In this document: positions 1 through 7,198 of the stretch, one piece after another
Position numbering within the stretch: the first letter of the stretch is position 1
Layout: every line of letters starts with the position of its first letter
DNA from: an uncultured Eggerthellaceae bacterium
Lineage (GTDB): Bacteria; Actinomycetota; Coriobacteriia; Coriobacteriales; Eggerthellaceae
DNA: 11,805 bases
NCBI GenBank assembly: GCA_958454405.1
Contig: CAUEBO010000073.1
Span: 1-11,805 of the forward strand
Direction: 5' to 3'
Translations under genes and position numbers: made by a program
Notes under the pieces: model-generated
Told to the model about the DNA's origin: nothing
Databases searched by the model: none
What the model saw: the letters and a program-made list of their open reading frames with translations, nothing else

Positions 1-348
1 CGTGGCGAAGAACGCGGAGAAACGCGGCTTCACGATCACGCGGTCGCCCGGCTGCGGCGCGAGCGGAGCGGGCTCGTCAAGGGTATGCGGGCTCGCGCAG
101 GCATGCGACACGGGCCTGCCGCCCTCCGCCCACGTGCCGTAGCGCACGGCCTCCACGTCGGACCCGTCCTCGGCGTACGCGCGCACCGCGTGGAACACGG
201 GCATCCCCAACGCGCGTGCGCGATCGAGCGCGCGAGCGCAGGCGGGCACCGTGGCGGCCGCGCCCTCCACGCACAGCGCCGAAGACGAGTCGATGAAGCC
301 GTGCTGCATGTCGATGATCAGCAGCGCGGCGGTGCGGGGATCGATCAT
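1..348 (-). CDS. Isochorismatase-family cysteine hydrolase (partial, 3' end off the window)
   Basis: The first 116 residues are visible and the gene runs off the left edge. The start ALLIIDMQHGFID (residues 8-20) is the signature N-terminal strand of isochorismatase/nicotinamidase-like cysteine hydrolases and carries the catalytic Asp (D13). VIVKPRFSAF (residues 104-113) supplies the catalytic Lys (K107). The nucleophilic Cys would lie beyond the edge and cannot be checked. The ATG at 348 is preceded by a perfect AGGAGG (355-360 on the plus strand) six bases away, which fixes the start. Family members hydrolyse amide or vinyl-ether bonds in small molecules such as nicotinamide, isochorismate or N-carbamoyl compounds; the substrate cannot be told from this part. 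It lies 143 bp downstream of the metal-transporter gene on the same strand, so co-transcription is possible but unproven. No export signal is seen, so it is probably cytosolic. Confidence 0.85.
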   Translation of the reverse strand, partial: MIDPRTAALLIIDMQHGFIDSSSALCVEGAAATVPACARALDRARALGMPVFHAVRAYAEDGSDVEAVRYGTWAEGGRPVSHACASPHTLDEPAPLAPQPGDRVIVKPRFSAFFAT

Positions 349-491
349 GATGAGCCTCCTTCTTCAAACCCGAGCCGATGCTCTTGATTTCCCATGATAC
401 CCTCTTTGCACCTTGGCGGCTCTCGCGGTCCTCTGGCTCAAAGAACCAGCAATGGTGCCAGTGCGGCGAGGGCGGCCCGGGGCAGCGGCTT

Positions 492-1388
492 CTAAATGTC
501 CACGCCCAAGAACTGCTTCACCAGGATGCCGATGACGAACGACAGCGCCGCCACGCCCAGGCTGATGCCCGCCATTTGCCCGAACCGCTTCTTGAACGGC
601 AGGTCCTGCGCCACCGAGATGTAGTAGTTGAACACCACCAGTATCAGCAGCACGATGACGATCATGGTGCCCATGGCCCACAGGTAGTGCGACTCGTCGA
701 ACAACAGGTACGGCAGGATGAGCAGCGCCACCGTCACCAGGTAGGCCACGCCGGTGTACGACGCCGACTTCAGCGCGTCGGATCTGCCCTCGCTCTTGGA
801 CGACAGGTACTCGCTCGACGCCATCGACAGCGTGGCGGCAATGCCGGTGATCAGGCCCGACAGCGCGATGAGGCGCGTGTTCTGCATGGCCAGCGTCAGT
901 CCCGCCAGCGTGCCGGTCATTTCCACCATCGCGTCGTTCATGCCCAGCACCATGCTGCCCACGTACGACAGGCGCTCCTCGTCCAGCATCTCCAGGAGCG
1001 CCTGTTCATGCCGCTCCTCGTCGGCGTGGATGTCCAAGGCCTCGGGAGCCTCTTTCGCCAGCTCCTCGTAGGATATCTGGGCCTTCTCCTCGCCCTTCTC
1101 CATGAGCTTGACGGCGAACGTGAAGCCGAATACGCGCGCGATCAGCGCATAGCGGCGCACCGTCCCCATCTTGGGCTTCAGCTCCGTGCCGGTGTAGCGC
1201 TGCCAGATGGCGGCGTGTTTCGCCTCTTCGTCGGCAATGCGGAGCAGGGTCGCGCGGTTGCCCTCGTCCTTCGTGCCGGCCGCGATGCGGCGGTACACCT
1301 CGGCTTCGGTCACTTCGTTTTGCTGGAACGCGCGAATCTGCGAAAGCGCCGCTGGGGAAAGCGCCGCTGCGCCCGGATCTGCTGCCAT
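492..1388 (-). CDS. Ferritin-like (rubrerythrin-type) domain fused to VIT1/CCC1 iron/manganese transporter
   Basis: The 298-residue protein has two parts. Residues about 13-140 form a ferritin-like four-helix domain with metal-ligand motifs: TEAEVY (E28 region), ADEEAKH (E55-x-x-H58) and DEERH (E124-x-x-H127). Residues about 142-298 are a VIT1/CCC1 membrane domain. Its first helix VGSMVLGMNDAMVEMTGTLA contains the Asp and Glu conserved in this transporter family, followed by an SSEYLSSKSE segment and hydrophobic helices around 213-230, 238-257 and 272-294. VIT1-family proteins move Fe2+ or Mn2+ out of the cytosol. In this fused subfamily the soluble domain is thought to bind or oxidise the ion at the membrane face. 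The ATG at 1388 has AAGGAG seven bases upstream. It lies 165 bp downstream of the small membrane protein gene on the same strand. The exact metal and direction are inferred from the family. Confidence 0.92.
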   Translation of the reverse strand: MAADPGAAALSPAALSQIRAFQQNEVTEAEVYRRIAAGTKDEGNRATLLRIADEEAKHAAIWQRYTGTELKPKMGTVRRYALIARVFGFTFAVKLMEKGEEKAQISYEELAKEAPEALDIHADEERHEQALLEMLDEERLSYVGSMVLGMNDAMVEMTGTLAGLTLAMQNTRLIALSGLITGIAATLSMASSEYLSSKSEGRSDALKSASYTGVAYLVTVALLILPYLLFDESHYLWAMGTMIVIVLLILVVFNYYISVAQDLPFKKRFGQMAGISLGVAALSFVIGILVKQFLGVDI

Positions 1389-1510
1389 GTGAAGGCTCCT
1401 TGCCTCTGCTTGCTGGAACCAGCCCAGTATATCCGATTCCGCAGCGGTCGCGTCCCTTGGGCGCGTCCGTCGGGCGCGTCCTCCGGCTGCAACGCCCCGC
1501 CTCTCTCGCG

Positions 1511-1530
1511 CCCTCCGGCACTCAGGAGGG
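1511..1530 (-). terminator. Possible hairpin terminator after the small membrane protein gene
   Basis: CCCTCC (1511-1516) and GGAGGG (1525-1530) pair across an eight-base loop, 23 bases beyond the stop codon of the minus-strand gene ending at 1554. No T-rich tail follows on the minus strand, so this may be only an RNA-stabilising hairpin. Confidence 0.3.
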
Positions 1531-1553
1531 GGGCTGCGCGGAGGCCTGGTCCG

Positions 1554-2012
1554 TCAGGCGGTTGGCCGTTGCGTCCAGAGCATCCAGGCGAACGTCGCGG
1601 CCATCAGCGCAAGGCCGAAGGCGTCGAAGGCGATGAACCGCTCGATGCTCGCAGCCAGCACGGCGTGGCCGTCGGGCAGGAACAGCCGTATCCACGACTC
1701 GCCCGCCAGGCCGATGGCCTGCTGCGCGAGCACCACCGCCCCGAGTGCGCGGAAGCGCCGCGGGTTCGCGATGACGGCGGGGTAGGTGGCGTTCCACATG
1801 AGGAAGGCGATGCCCAAGCCCTGCACGGCAACCGCTCCCGACGTTCCGCTCAGCTCGTATGCGGGGGCGTAGGCGTCCGGCTGCAGCACGAACGATGCGG
1901 CGCACTGCACGTTCACGACGAACACGATCGCGAACGCGATGCGCACGAGAACGGCCGCCGCCCGTGCGCTGCGCGGGTTTCCTTGGGGAACGTCTGCTTC
2001 GCGGGCGTCCAT
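1554..2012 (-). CDS. Small four-helix integral membrane protein of unknown function
   Basis: The 152-residue product starts MDAREADVPQ. After a polar N-terminus come four hydrophobic helices at about 20-42, 57-80, 87-104 and 118-146. A conserved-looking stretch lies between helices one and two (PDAYAPAYELSGTSG), followed by a second helix ending MWNATYPAV. I recognise the general look of a small conserved actinobacterial membrane protein but no named family. The open frame continues upstream to 2531, but that part is antisense to mazG and reads as basic, low-complexity shadow sequence. The ATG at 2012 gives a normal membrane protein and has a modest AAGGTGG seven bases upstream. The gene diverges from mazG across a 114-bp gap. 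A TACACT motif in that gap on the minus strand could be its -10 element. Confidence 0.75.
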   Translation of the reverse strand: MDAREADVPQGNPRSARAAAVLVRIAFAIVFVVNVQCAASFVLQPDAYAPAYELSGTSGAVAVQGLGIAFLMWNATYPAVIANPRRFRALGAVVLAQQAIGLAGESWIRLFLPDGHAVLAASIERFIAFDAFGLALMAATFAWMLWTQRPTA

Positions 2013-2089
2013 TGCGCATCCACCTTCGCCTCGATTTCGATGATGCGTCGAGTGTAGCGCACCCGGCGCTCTTGCGCGGCAACGAGCGG

Positions 2090-2095
2090 TATACT
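2090..2095 (+). promoter_or_regulatory. Candidate -10 element of mazG
   Basis: TATACT matches five of six bases of the sigma-70 -10 consensus and ends 31 bases before the mazG ATG, giving a plausible short leader. No convincing -35 element sits 16-18 bp upstream. Confidence 0.3.
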
Positions 2096-2126
2096 GCTTG
2101 CACAACTCCGAGGGAAAGGACCGCGC

Positions 2127-3086
2127 ATGGCCAAGGCAGCGAGAACGCAAGGGGAAGCCGCCGATTCCGGGACCGGCAGCGCGCCGGCATCCGGCCTGCC
2201 GCCGCGAAGCGCCATCGACATCGCGTCCCATCCCGCAGGCCATCCCGCCTTCGACGCCTTCGTCGCCACCATCGCCGCGCTGCGTGCGCCCGACGGCTGC
2301 CCCTGGGATCGCGAGCAGACGCACGCGAGCATCGCCGAGAACATGATCGAAGAGGCCTACGAGGCCGTGGACGCCATCGAGGCGGACGATGTCGCGCACG
2401 TCCGCGAGGAGCTGGGCGACGTGCTGCTGCAGGTGGTGCTGCAAAGCCAGATTGCGGCCGACGCGGGCGAGTTCGACATCGACGACGTGTGCGCGGACGT
2501 GAACGCGAAGATGGTCCGCCGCCATCCCCACGTGTTCGGCGAAGCCCGCGCCGACAGCGCAACCGAGGTGCTCGACTTGTGGGACCAGGTGAAGCTGGTC
2601 GAGAAGGGCTCGGCTGACGCGGCGGCGGCCGACGCGGGCGCGCCGCGCGCCGGCCTGCTCGACGGCGTGCCCACCGGATTCCCGGCGCTCATGCAGGCTC
2701 AGAAGATATCGCGCAAGGCCGCCGCCGCGGGTTTCGAGTGGGAGACGCTCGACGACGTGTGGAAGAAAGTCGCCGAAGAGGTCGCCGAGCTCAAGGAGGC
2801 GTACGCCGCAGCTCCGAAGGCCGCGAACGGCAAGGTGGATGCCTCCCGCGCTGCGAGTGCCGCCCTCGCCGTGGAGGAGGAGCTGGGAGACGTGCTGTTC
2901 TCGCTGGCGAACGTGGGAAGGCGCATGGGCGTCGATGCCGAAGGCGCCCTGCGCGCGACCTGCCGCAAATTCAGGCGGCGCTGGGCGTTCATGGAGCAGG
3001 CGGCGCTGGCGCAGGGACGCCGGGTGGAGGAGCTGGCGTTCGAGGAACGCGAGGCCTTGTGGGACGAGGCTAAGGAAAACGTTTGA
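2127..3086 (+). CDS. mazG: Nucleoside triphosphate pyrophosphohydrolase MazG
   Basis: The 319-residue protein hydrolyses (deoxy)nucleoside triphosphates to monophosphates and pyrophosphate, as a housecleaning enzyme and in some bacteria a modulator of alarmone pools. Two MazG domains are visible. The first has the hallmark CPWDREQTH (58-66), then ENMIEEAYEA (71-80, E75/E76/E79) and EELGD (94-98), which together bind Mg2+. The second has EEVAELKEA (217-225) and EEELGD (250-255). Both metal-binding EExxE...ExxD sets look intact. The protein is longer than the usual roughly 260 residues because of a 35-residue Ala/Gly-rich N-terminal extension and Ala-rich linkers at about 161-175 and 226-247. 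ATG at 2127 has GGGAAAGGA just upstream. No signal peptide is seen. It is followed 84 bp later by the c-di-GMP gene on the same strand. Confidence 0.95.
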   Translation: MAKAARTQGEAADSGTGSAPASGLPPRSAIDIASHPAGHPAFDAFVATIAALRAPDGCPWDREQTHASIAENMIEEAYEAVDAIEADDVAHVREELGDVLLQVVLQSQIAADAGEFDIDDVCADVNAKMVRRHPHVFGEARADSATEVLDLWDQVKLVEKGSADAAAADAGAPRAGLLDGVPTGFPALMQAQKISRKAAAAGFEWETLDDVWKKVAEEVAELKEAYAAAPKAANGKVDASRAASAALAVEEELGDVLFSLANVGRRMGVDAEGALRATCRKFRRRWAFMEQAALAQGRRVEELAFEEREALWDEAKENV

Positions 3087-3120
3087 GGCGCTCTTTCCGT
3101 TCGCGCTCCAGATGGGCTCC

Positions 3121-3142
3121 GCTTCGTATAAAATGACGAAGC
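3121..3142 (+). promoter_or_regulatory. Candidate promoter -10 wrapped in a 7-bp inverted repeat, upstream of the GGDEF/EAL gene
   Basis: GCTTCGT (3121-3127) and ACGAAGC (3136-3142) form a perfect 7-bp inverted repeat across an AT-rich eight-base centre. TATAAA (3127-3132), a good -10 match, overlaps the left arm and centre. A protein binding the dyad would block the promoter. Alternatively the same sequence could be a hairpin ending the mazG transcript, though no T tract follows. No clear -35 is seen. Confidence 0.4.
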
Positions 3143-3170
3143 AGAATAGGCAATCGGCCCGATCGAGTAT

Positions 3171-6100
3171 ATGATGGTCGCGATGCCGGAAGAGGGTGAG
3201 GAAGACGGTGAAAGCGCGACATCGCGATCAGCCGAGGGGGCCGCGCACCCGAAACTCGAACATGCGCGAACCCGGCCGGGGGGGGGGCGCTCTTACTTGA
3301 ACGCGATCGAGCGCGATCCGTTGACAGGGCTCGCCACCAGGCAGGGATTCAACCAGGCGGCGCGGGCGCTGATCGACGCGCATCCTGGCGAACGGTTCGC
3401 GGTCCTCTACGGCGACATCGATCGATTCAAGGTGTTCAACGATCGCTTCGGAACGGAAGAGGGCGACCGGCTGCTGGCGTTCGTCGGCGCTTCGATCGAG
3501 CGGGCGCTGCCTGCGGAAAGCGTTGCCTCCCATCTGCGCGGGGACCACTTCGTCTGCTGCATGCCGGAGCGCGCGTGCAAACCCGATCATGTGCTGGCGC
3601 TTTTGGACTCATGGTTTGGCAGCTATCCGATCGACTTCGCGTTCTTCGTGAGGCTCGGCGTCTACCGCGTCGACGATCCGTCATTGGATGTGAGCCTCAT
3701 GACTGATCGCGCGCTGCTGGCGCTGCGCGCCGCGAAGGAGGGCTCGGACAGGATCGCCAGTTACGACGACTCGCTGCGCGCTTCGGTGGTGCAGGAGCAG
3801 GAGCTTGCGGGGCAGATGGCGGATGCGATCGAAGCGGGCCAATTCGAGCTGTATTTCCAGCCCCAGTACCGATACGGGTCCGGCTGCCTTGCGGGCGCGG
3901 AGGTGCTTGCCCGGTGGAACCATCCCGAGAAGGGCATCATCGCTCCCGGAGACTTCATTCCCGTGTTCGAGCGCACCGGGCTCATCGCGGATCTCGACTA
4001 CCACATCTGGGCCGAGACGTGCCGTTGCCTGCGCGCCTGGCTCGACGCCGCCGGACCGGACGGCGCGTGCCGCGTGCCGCGGCTGTCGGTGAACCTTTCG
4101 CGCAAGGACATCTACCGGGAGGATCTGTGCGACTATCTGGCGGGCCTCGTCAAGGAAAACGGCATTCCCCACCATCTGCTCCACCTCGAGATCACCGAGA
4201 GCTCGTACATGGAGAACCCCGAACAGCTCGCCGACGCCGTGGCGCAGCTGCAGAAGGCGGGCTTCGTGGTTGAAATGGACGATTTCGGCAGCGGCTATTC
4301 GTCGCTCAACGCTCTGAAGGATGTGCCGGTCGACGTTCTCAAGCTGGACCTGCGGTTCCTCGACGCGCGCAACGACACGCGCGGCGGCGTCATCCTCGCC
4401 TCGGTCGTGCGCATGGCGCGCTGGCTCGATCTGCCGGTCATCGCCGAAGGAGTGGAGTCGAAGTCCCAGGCGCAGTTCCTCTCCAGCATCGGATGCGACA
4501 TGATGCAGGGGTTTCTGTTCTCCAAGCCGGTCGACCGGGCGTCGTTCGAGAAAATCGTGGAGGAGGCCGGCCAAGGCGACTTCGCCGCGGAGGGCGTGCG
4601 CCGCCGCAGCGCGGCGGCGTCCGAGCTGTGGGACGCGGAATCGCTCGCCGCATTCGTGTTCAGCAACTACGCAGGGCCGGCCGCGCTGGTGGAGCGCGAA
4701 GGGGGACGGCTCGAGGTGGTGCGCTCGAACGACGCGTTCCTCGACGTGCTGGGCCTTCCCACCGACGTCTACATCCGCACGCCCGAAGACCTGTTCGGCT
4801 CGCTGAGCGCATCCGACCGCGAGAGCTTCGACGAGGCCCTGGCGCGCGCCGAAGGCGAGGCGGGCAGCGGGGAATGCGAGCTGCTCGCCTGCCGCGAGGG
4901 CCGCGAGTTCTGGATCCGCGTGAATTTCCGCCGCCTCTCGCGCCTCGACGCCGCGTCGCTGCTCATGCTGCTCGATGAGATCACCGAGGACAAGAAGCGC
5001 GACCTGCGCTTCAAGCAACAGGCCGAACAGCAGCGGCAGCTGTACGAGACCATCCCCTGCGGCATCATCCGCTTCGTGGCGGAGCCGGTTCCCGCCATCG
5101 TTTCGGCGAACCGTGCAGCCTGGCACATATTCGGATGCGCGTCCTGCGAGGAGTTCCGCGCCTACACGGCAGAAGACGTGTTCCGCCCGCTGGGCGAGAA
5201 GGGGAGGGCCGCCATGCGAGACGCCGTCGAGCGCCTCGCGGAAGGCTCGGACCCGATTACGTTCTCAAGCCCCGTCCGCCGGCTCGATGGGACGGACGGC
5301 TGGGTGGAGGGCGTTCTGGCGCTCGCCACGACCTCGGACGGCCCGCTCATGGTGCAATGCGCCTTCAACGACGTGACGGACGTGGTGCGCGAACGGCACG
5401 AGCGGGCGTGGCAGAGCGAGCGCTACCGCATCCTGAGCGAGCTCACGCACGCCATCAGCTTCGACTACGATTCGGAGTCGGATACGGTGCAGCTCTACAT
5501 CGACCGTACGGGGAAGGGCATGGAGCTGCAGGTCATCCCCTCGTATTTGGAGGCGCTCGACACGGCGCGCCGCAGCGAGATCCATCCCGAGGACGTCGAT
5601 GCGGTGAAGTCGATGTTCGAACGCGTCCGCGCAGGATCGACGAACGAGATCATCGAGTACCGCGCCGATTACTATGGCACTGGGTTCCAGTGGTACCGGG
5701 CGAACCTGTTCGTGGCGGGCGACGAATGCGGCTCGTGGCACCTGGTCGGCCTCATCGACAGCATCCAAGACGAGCATGACCTGCGCCTGAAGGCCGAACA
5801 CGACGCCATCACCGGACTGTCGAACTACGCCTCCACGCGCGACTTGGTGAACGACGCGCTTGCCGATTCCCGCACGCGGACGCACAGCGTCTTCGCGGTG
5901 GTCGACCTCGACGACTTCAAGGCCGTCAACGACACGTGCGGGCATCTGAGGGGCGACGAGCTGCTGCGGGACGTCGCGGGCATCCTGCGCTCCAACTGCC
6001 GCGAAACCGACATCGTGGGCCGCGTCGGCGGCGACGAGTTCGTCGTGCTGCTCAAGCACATCGGCTTGGAGGTGGCGCTGCGCACATTCGCGGCCATGCG

Positions 6101-6278
6101 CAGCGCGGTCGCGGCCATGCGGCCGGGCTCCGGGGACCTTCCCGTGGCCGCCAGCATCAGCATCGGGGTGACGGAGACGGTCGAGGGCGACGAGGATTAC
6201 CGCAGCGCGTTCTCCCGCGCCGACAAGGCGTTGTACGAAGCGAAGCGGGCGGGGAAGAACCAGGTGCGCGTCATCTGA
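3171..6278 (+). CDS. Multidomain c-di-GMP protein: degenerate GGDEF - EAL - PAS-like x3 - GGDEF
   Basis: This 1035-residue protein probably both makes and breaks c-di-GMP. A first GGDEF domain (about 50-198) keeps DPLTGLATRQGF and the D-x-D-x-F-K...N metal-site region, but its signature is RGDHF (123-127) and the inhibitory-site RxxD is lost, so it is likely regulatory. An EAL phosphodiesterase domain (about 211-465) has all key residues: E244 in AEVLARW, N308, E340 in EITES, D370/D371 in DDFGSGYSSL, K391, E427 in EGVES and Q446. PAS-like regions follow at about 490-606, 622-740 and 750-870. A C-terminal diguanylate cyclase (876-1035) has an intact GGDEF (953-957) and an RETD inhibitory site (944-947). 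No membrane helix is evident, so it is probably cytosolic with PAS sensing. The start is uncertain: ATG 3171 has a poor Shine-Dalgarno; ATG 3183 and TTG 3297 are alternatives, the last just after a G10 run. Confidence 0.93.
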   Translation: MMVAMPEEGEEDGESATSRSAEGAAHPKLEHARTRPGGGRSYLNAIERDPLTGLATRQGFNQAARALIDAHPGERFAVLYGDIDRFKVFNDRFGTEEGDRLLAFVGASIERALPAESVASHLRGDHFVCCMPERACKPDHVLALLDSWFGSYPIDFAFFVRLGVYRVDDPSLDVSLMTDRALLALRAAKEGSDRIASYDDSLRASVVQEQELAGQMADAIEAGQFELYFQPQYRYGSGCLAGAEVLARWNHPEKGIIAPGDFIPVFERTGLIADLDYHIWAETCRCLRAWLDAAGPDGACRVPRLSVNLSRKDIYREDLCDYLAGLVKENGIPHHLLHLEITESSYMENPEQLADAVAQLQKAGFVVEMDDFGSGYSSLNALKDVPVDVLKLDLRFLDARNDTRGGVILASVVRMARWLDLPVIAEGVESKSQAQFLSSIGCDMMQGFLFSKPVDRASFEKIVEEAGQGDFAAEGVRRRSAAASELWDAESLAAFVFSNYAGPAALVEREGGRLEVVRSNDAFLDVLGLPTDVYIRTPEDLFGSLSASDRESFDEALARAEGEAGSGECELLACREGREFWIRVNFRRLSRLDAASLLMLLDEITEDKKRDLRFKQQAEQQRQLYETIPCGIIRFVAEPVPAIVSANRAAWHIFGCASCEEFRAYTAEDVFRPLGEKGRAAMRDAVERLAEGSDPITFSSPVRRLDGTDGWVEGVLALATTSDGPLMVQCAFNDVTDVVRERHERAWQSERYRILSELTHAISFDYDSESDTVQLYIDRTGKGMELQVIPSYLEALDTARRSEIHPEDVDAVKSMFERVRAGSTNEIIEYRADYYGTGFQWYRANLFVAGDECGSWHLVGLIDSIQDEHDLRLKAEHDAITGLSNYASTRDLVNDALADSRTRTHSVFAVVDLDDFKAVNDTCGHLRGDELLRDVAGILRSNCRETDIVGRVGGDEFVVLLKHIGLEVALRTFAAMRSAVAAMRPGSGDLPVAASISIGVTETVEGDEDYRSAFSRADKALYEAKRAGKNQVRVI
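3278..3287 (+). repeat. G10 homopolymer in the 5' part of the GGDEF/EAL gene
   Basis: Ten consecutive G residues encode Gly37-Gly39 and the end of Pro36. Loss of one G moves translation into a frame that stops at TGA 3298-3300, four codons on. Gain of one G also leaves the frame. Such a tract is a classic contingency-locus candidate, or it could act as a G-rich ribosome binding site for TTG at 3297. Confidence 0.7.
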
Positions 6279-6322
6279 GCCCGGTCGGGCCAAAGCTGCC
6301 GGAATCAACCCGGAACCGGCAG
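6279..6322 (+). terminator. Possible weak terminator/hairpin region after the GGDEF/EAL gene
   Basis: Directly after the TGA stop, GCCC (6279-6282) pairs with GGGC (6287-6290) over a four-base loop. CTGCCGG (6296-6302) pairs with CCGGCAG (6316-6322) over 13 bases. A third small hairpin GGGC/GCCC lies at 6356-6368. None has a T-rich tail, so termination is only possible. The rest of the 141-bp gap holds a TATCAT (6379-6384) that could be the -10 of the next gene. Confidence 0.3.
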
Positions 6323-6419
6323 TTCTGGCGATTTGCGCGAGATCGACGCGCGGACGGGCTTTCGGCCCTGAATCGGGCTATCATGGCTTCGAAAGCGCCG
6401 TTTTTGGAGGAATGCGAGC

Positions 6420-7181
6420 ATGCCTAAAGCGAAGCAGCATCGAGCGAAGCGGAGCCTGTCTGTCGGGGAAACCATGGTTCGCGACGCCTCTCCCGCCGGC
6501 GAGGCCTTGTCCGAGGTCTTCAGCGAGAAGGACGATCTGCGCGAGTCCATGAGCCAGCTCGCCCGCTTGCGGGGCGCCGAGGCGAAAACCCGCGAGATCA
6601 TCCAGAAGTACCAGGCCGCCATGCGCGAGATGGAGGTCCGCTTCGAGATCATCGACCAGGACCTCAGCCTGAAGAAGCATCGCAATCCCATCCACCATGT
6701 CGAATCGCGCATCAAAAAGCCCGCGAGCATTTTCGAGAAGCTCGAGCGCTACGGCAAGGAGCCCACGCTCAAGAACATGGAAAAGTACATCATGGACATC
6801 GCGGGCGTGCGCGTGATCTGCTCGTACATCCATGACGTGTACAACCTGCTGGAGCTTCTGCGCAAGCAGGACGATCTCGTCATCGTCACGGTGAAGGACT
6901 ACGTGGCCAACCCGAAGCCCAACGGCTACCGCTCTCTGCACGTCATCGTGCGCATCCCCGTGTACTTCCTCGACAAAAAGGAGCTCATTCCCGTCGAGGT
7001 GCAGCTGCGCACCATCGCCATGGACTTCTGGGCCAGCTTGGAGCACGACTTGAAGTACAAGGCCGTGAGCGAGGTCGAGGGCATCGACTCGTACGACGAG
7101 CTGAAGGATTGCAGCCGCATCATCGAGGACGTGGAAGCGCGCATGCAGATCCTGGCCCGCGCGCTCGAGGTGGAACAGTAG
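6420..7181 (+). CDS. Small alarmone synthetase, (p)ppGpp synthetase (RelA/SpoT synthetase-only, RelQ-like)
   Basis: The 253-residue protein has only a RelA/SpoT synthetase domain and no hydrolase, TGS or ACT domain. It should transfer pyrophosphate from ATP to GDP/GTP. Visible motifs are SRIKKPASIFEKLERYG (96-112, ATP-binding basic stretch), DIAGVRVICSYIHDVY (126-141, with the Mg2+-binding Asp126), KDYVANPKPNGYRSLHV (159-175, with Tyr170 of the guanine-binding loop) and VEVQLRTIAMDFWASLEHDL (192-211, catalytic Glu193). The N-terminal 45 residues are a basic, family-variable extension. ATG 6420 has GGAGG (6406-6410) nine bases upstream. With no hydrolase domain, activity is normally set by transcription and allosteric ligands. 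The gene sits after the c-di-GMP gene and converges on the transporter gene with only 17 bp between stop codons. An unrelated full-length Rel is expected elsewhere in the genome. Confidence 0.93.
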   Translation: MPKAKQHRAKRSLSVGETMVRDASPAGEALSEVFSEKDDLRESMSQLARLRGAEAKTREIIQKYQAAMREMEVRFEIIDQDLSLKKHRNPIHHVESRIKKPASIFEKLERYGKEPTLKNMEKYIMDIAGVRVICSYIHDVYNLLELLRKQDDLVIVTVKDYVANPKPNGYRSLHVIVRIPVYFLDKKELIPVEVQLRTIAMDFWASLEHDLKYKAVSEVEGIDSYDELKDCSRIIEDVEARMQILARALEVEQ

Positions 7182-7198
7182 GCCGAGTGCCTGCGCGC

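Noticed and set aside
1459..1481. 10-bp direct repeat GGGCGCGTCC separated by three bases
   Set aside because: Short GC-rich repeat in a GC-rich gap, likely chance; no associated signal.
378..2057. 559-codon plus-strand open frame opposite the VIT1 and membrane protein genes
   Set aside because: Gln/His/Arg-rich product with no recognisable domain; the minus strand carries the real genes.
2013..2531. N-terminal extension of the small membrane protein up to an ATG at 2531
   Set aside because: The extension is antisense to mazG, unlike any domain I recognise, and the ATG at 2012 gives a normal protein.
3681..5126. 481-codon minus-strand open frame opposite the GGDEF/EAL gene
   Set aside because: Its product is His/Arg/Glu-rich low-complexity sequence, while the plus strand encodes clear EAL and PAS domains.
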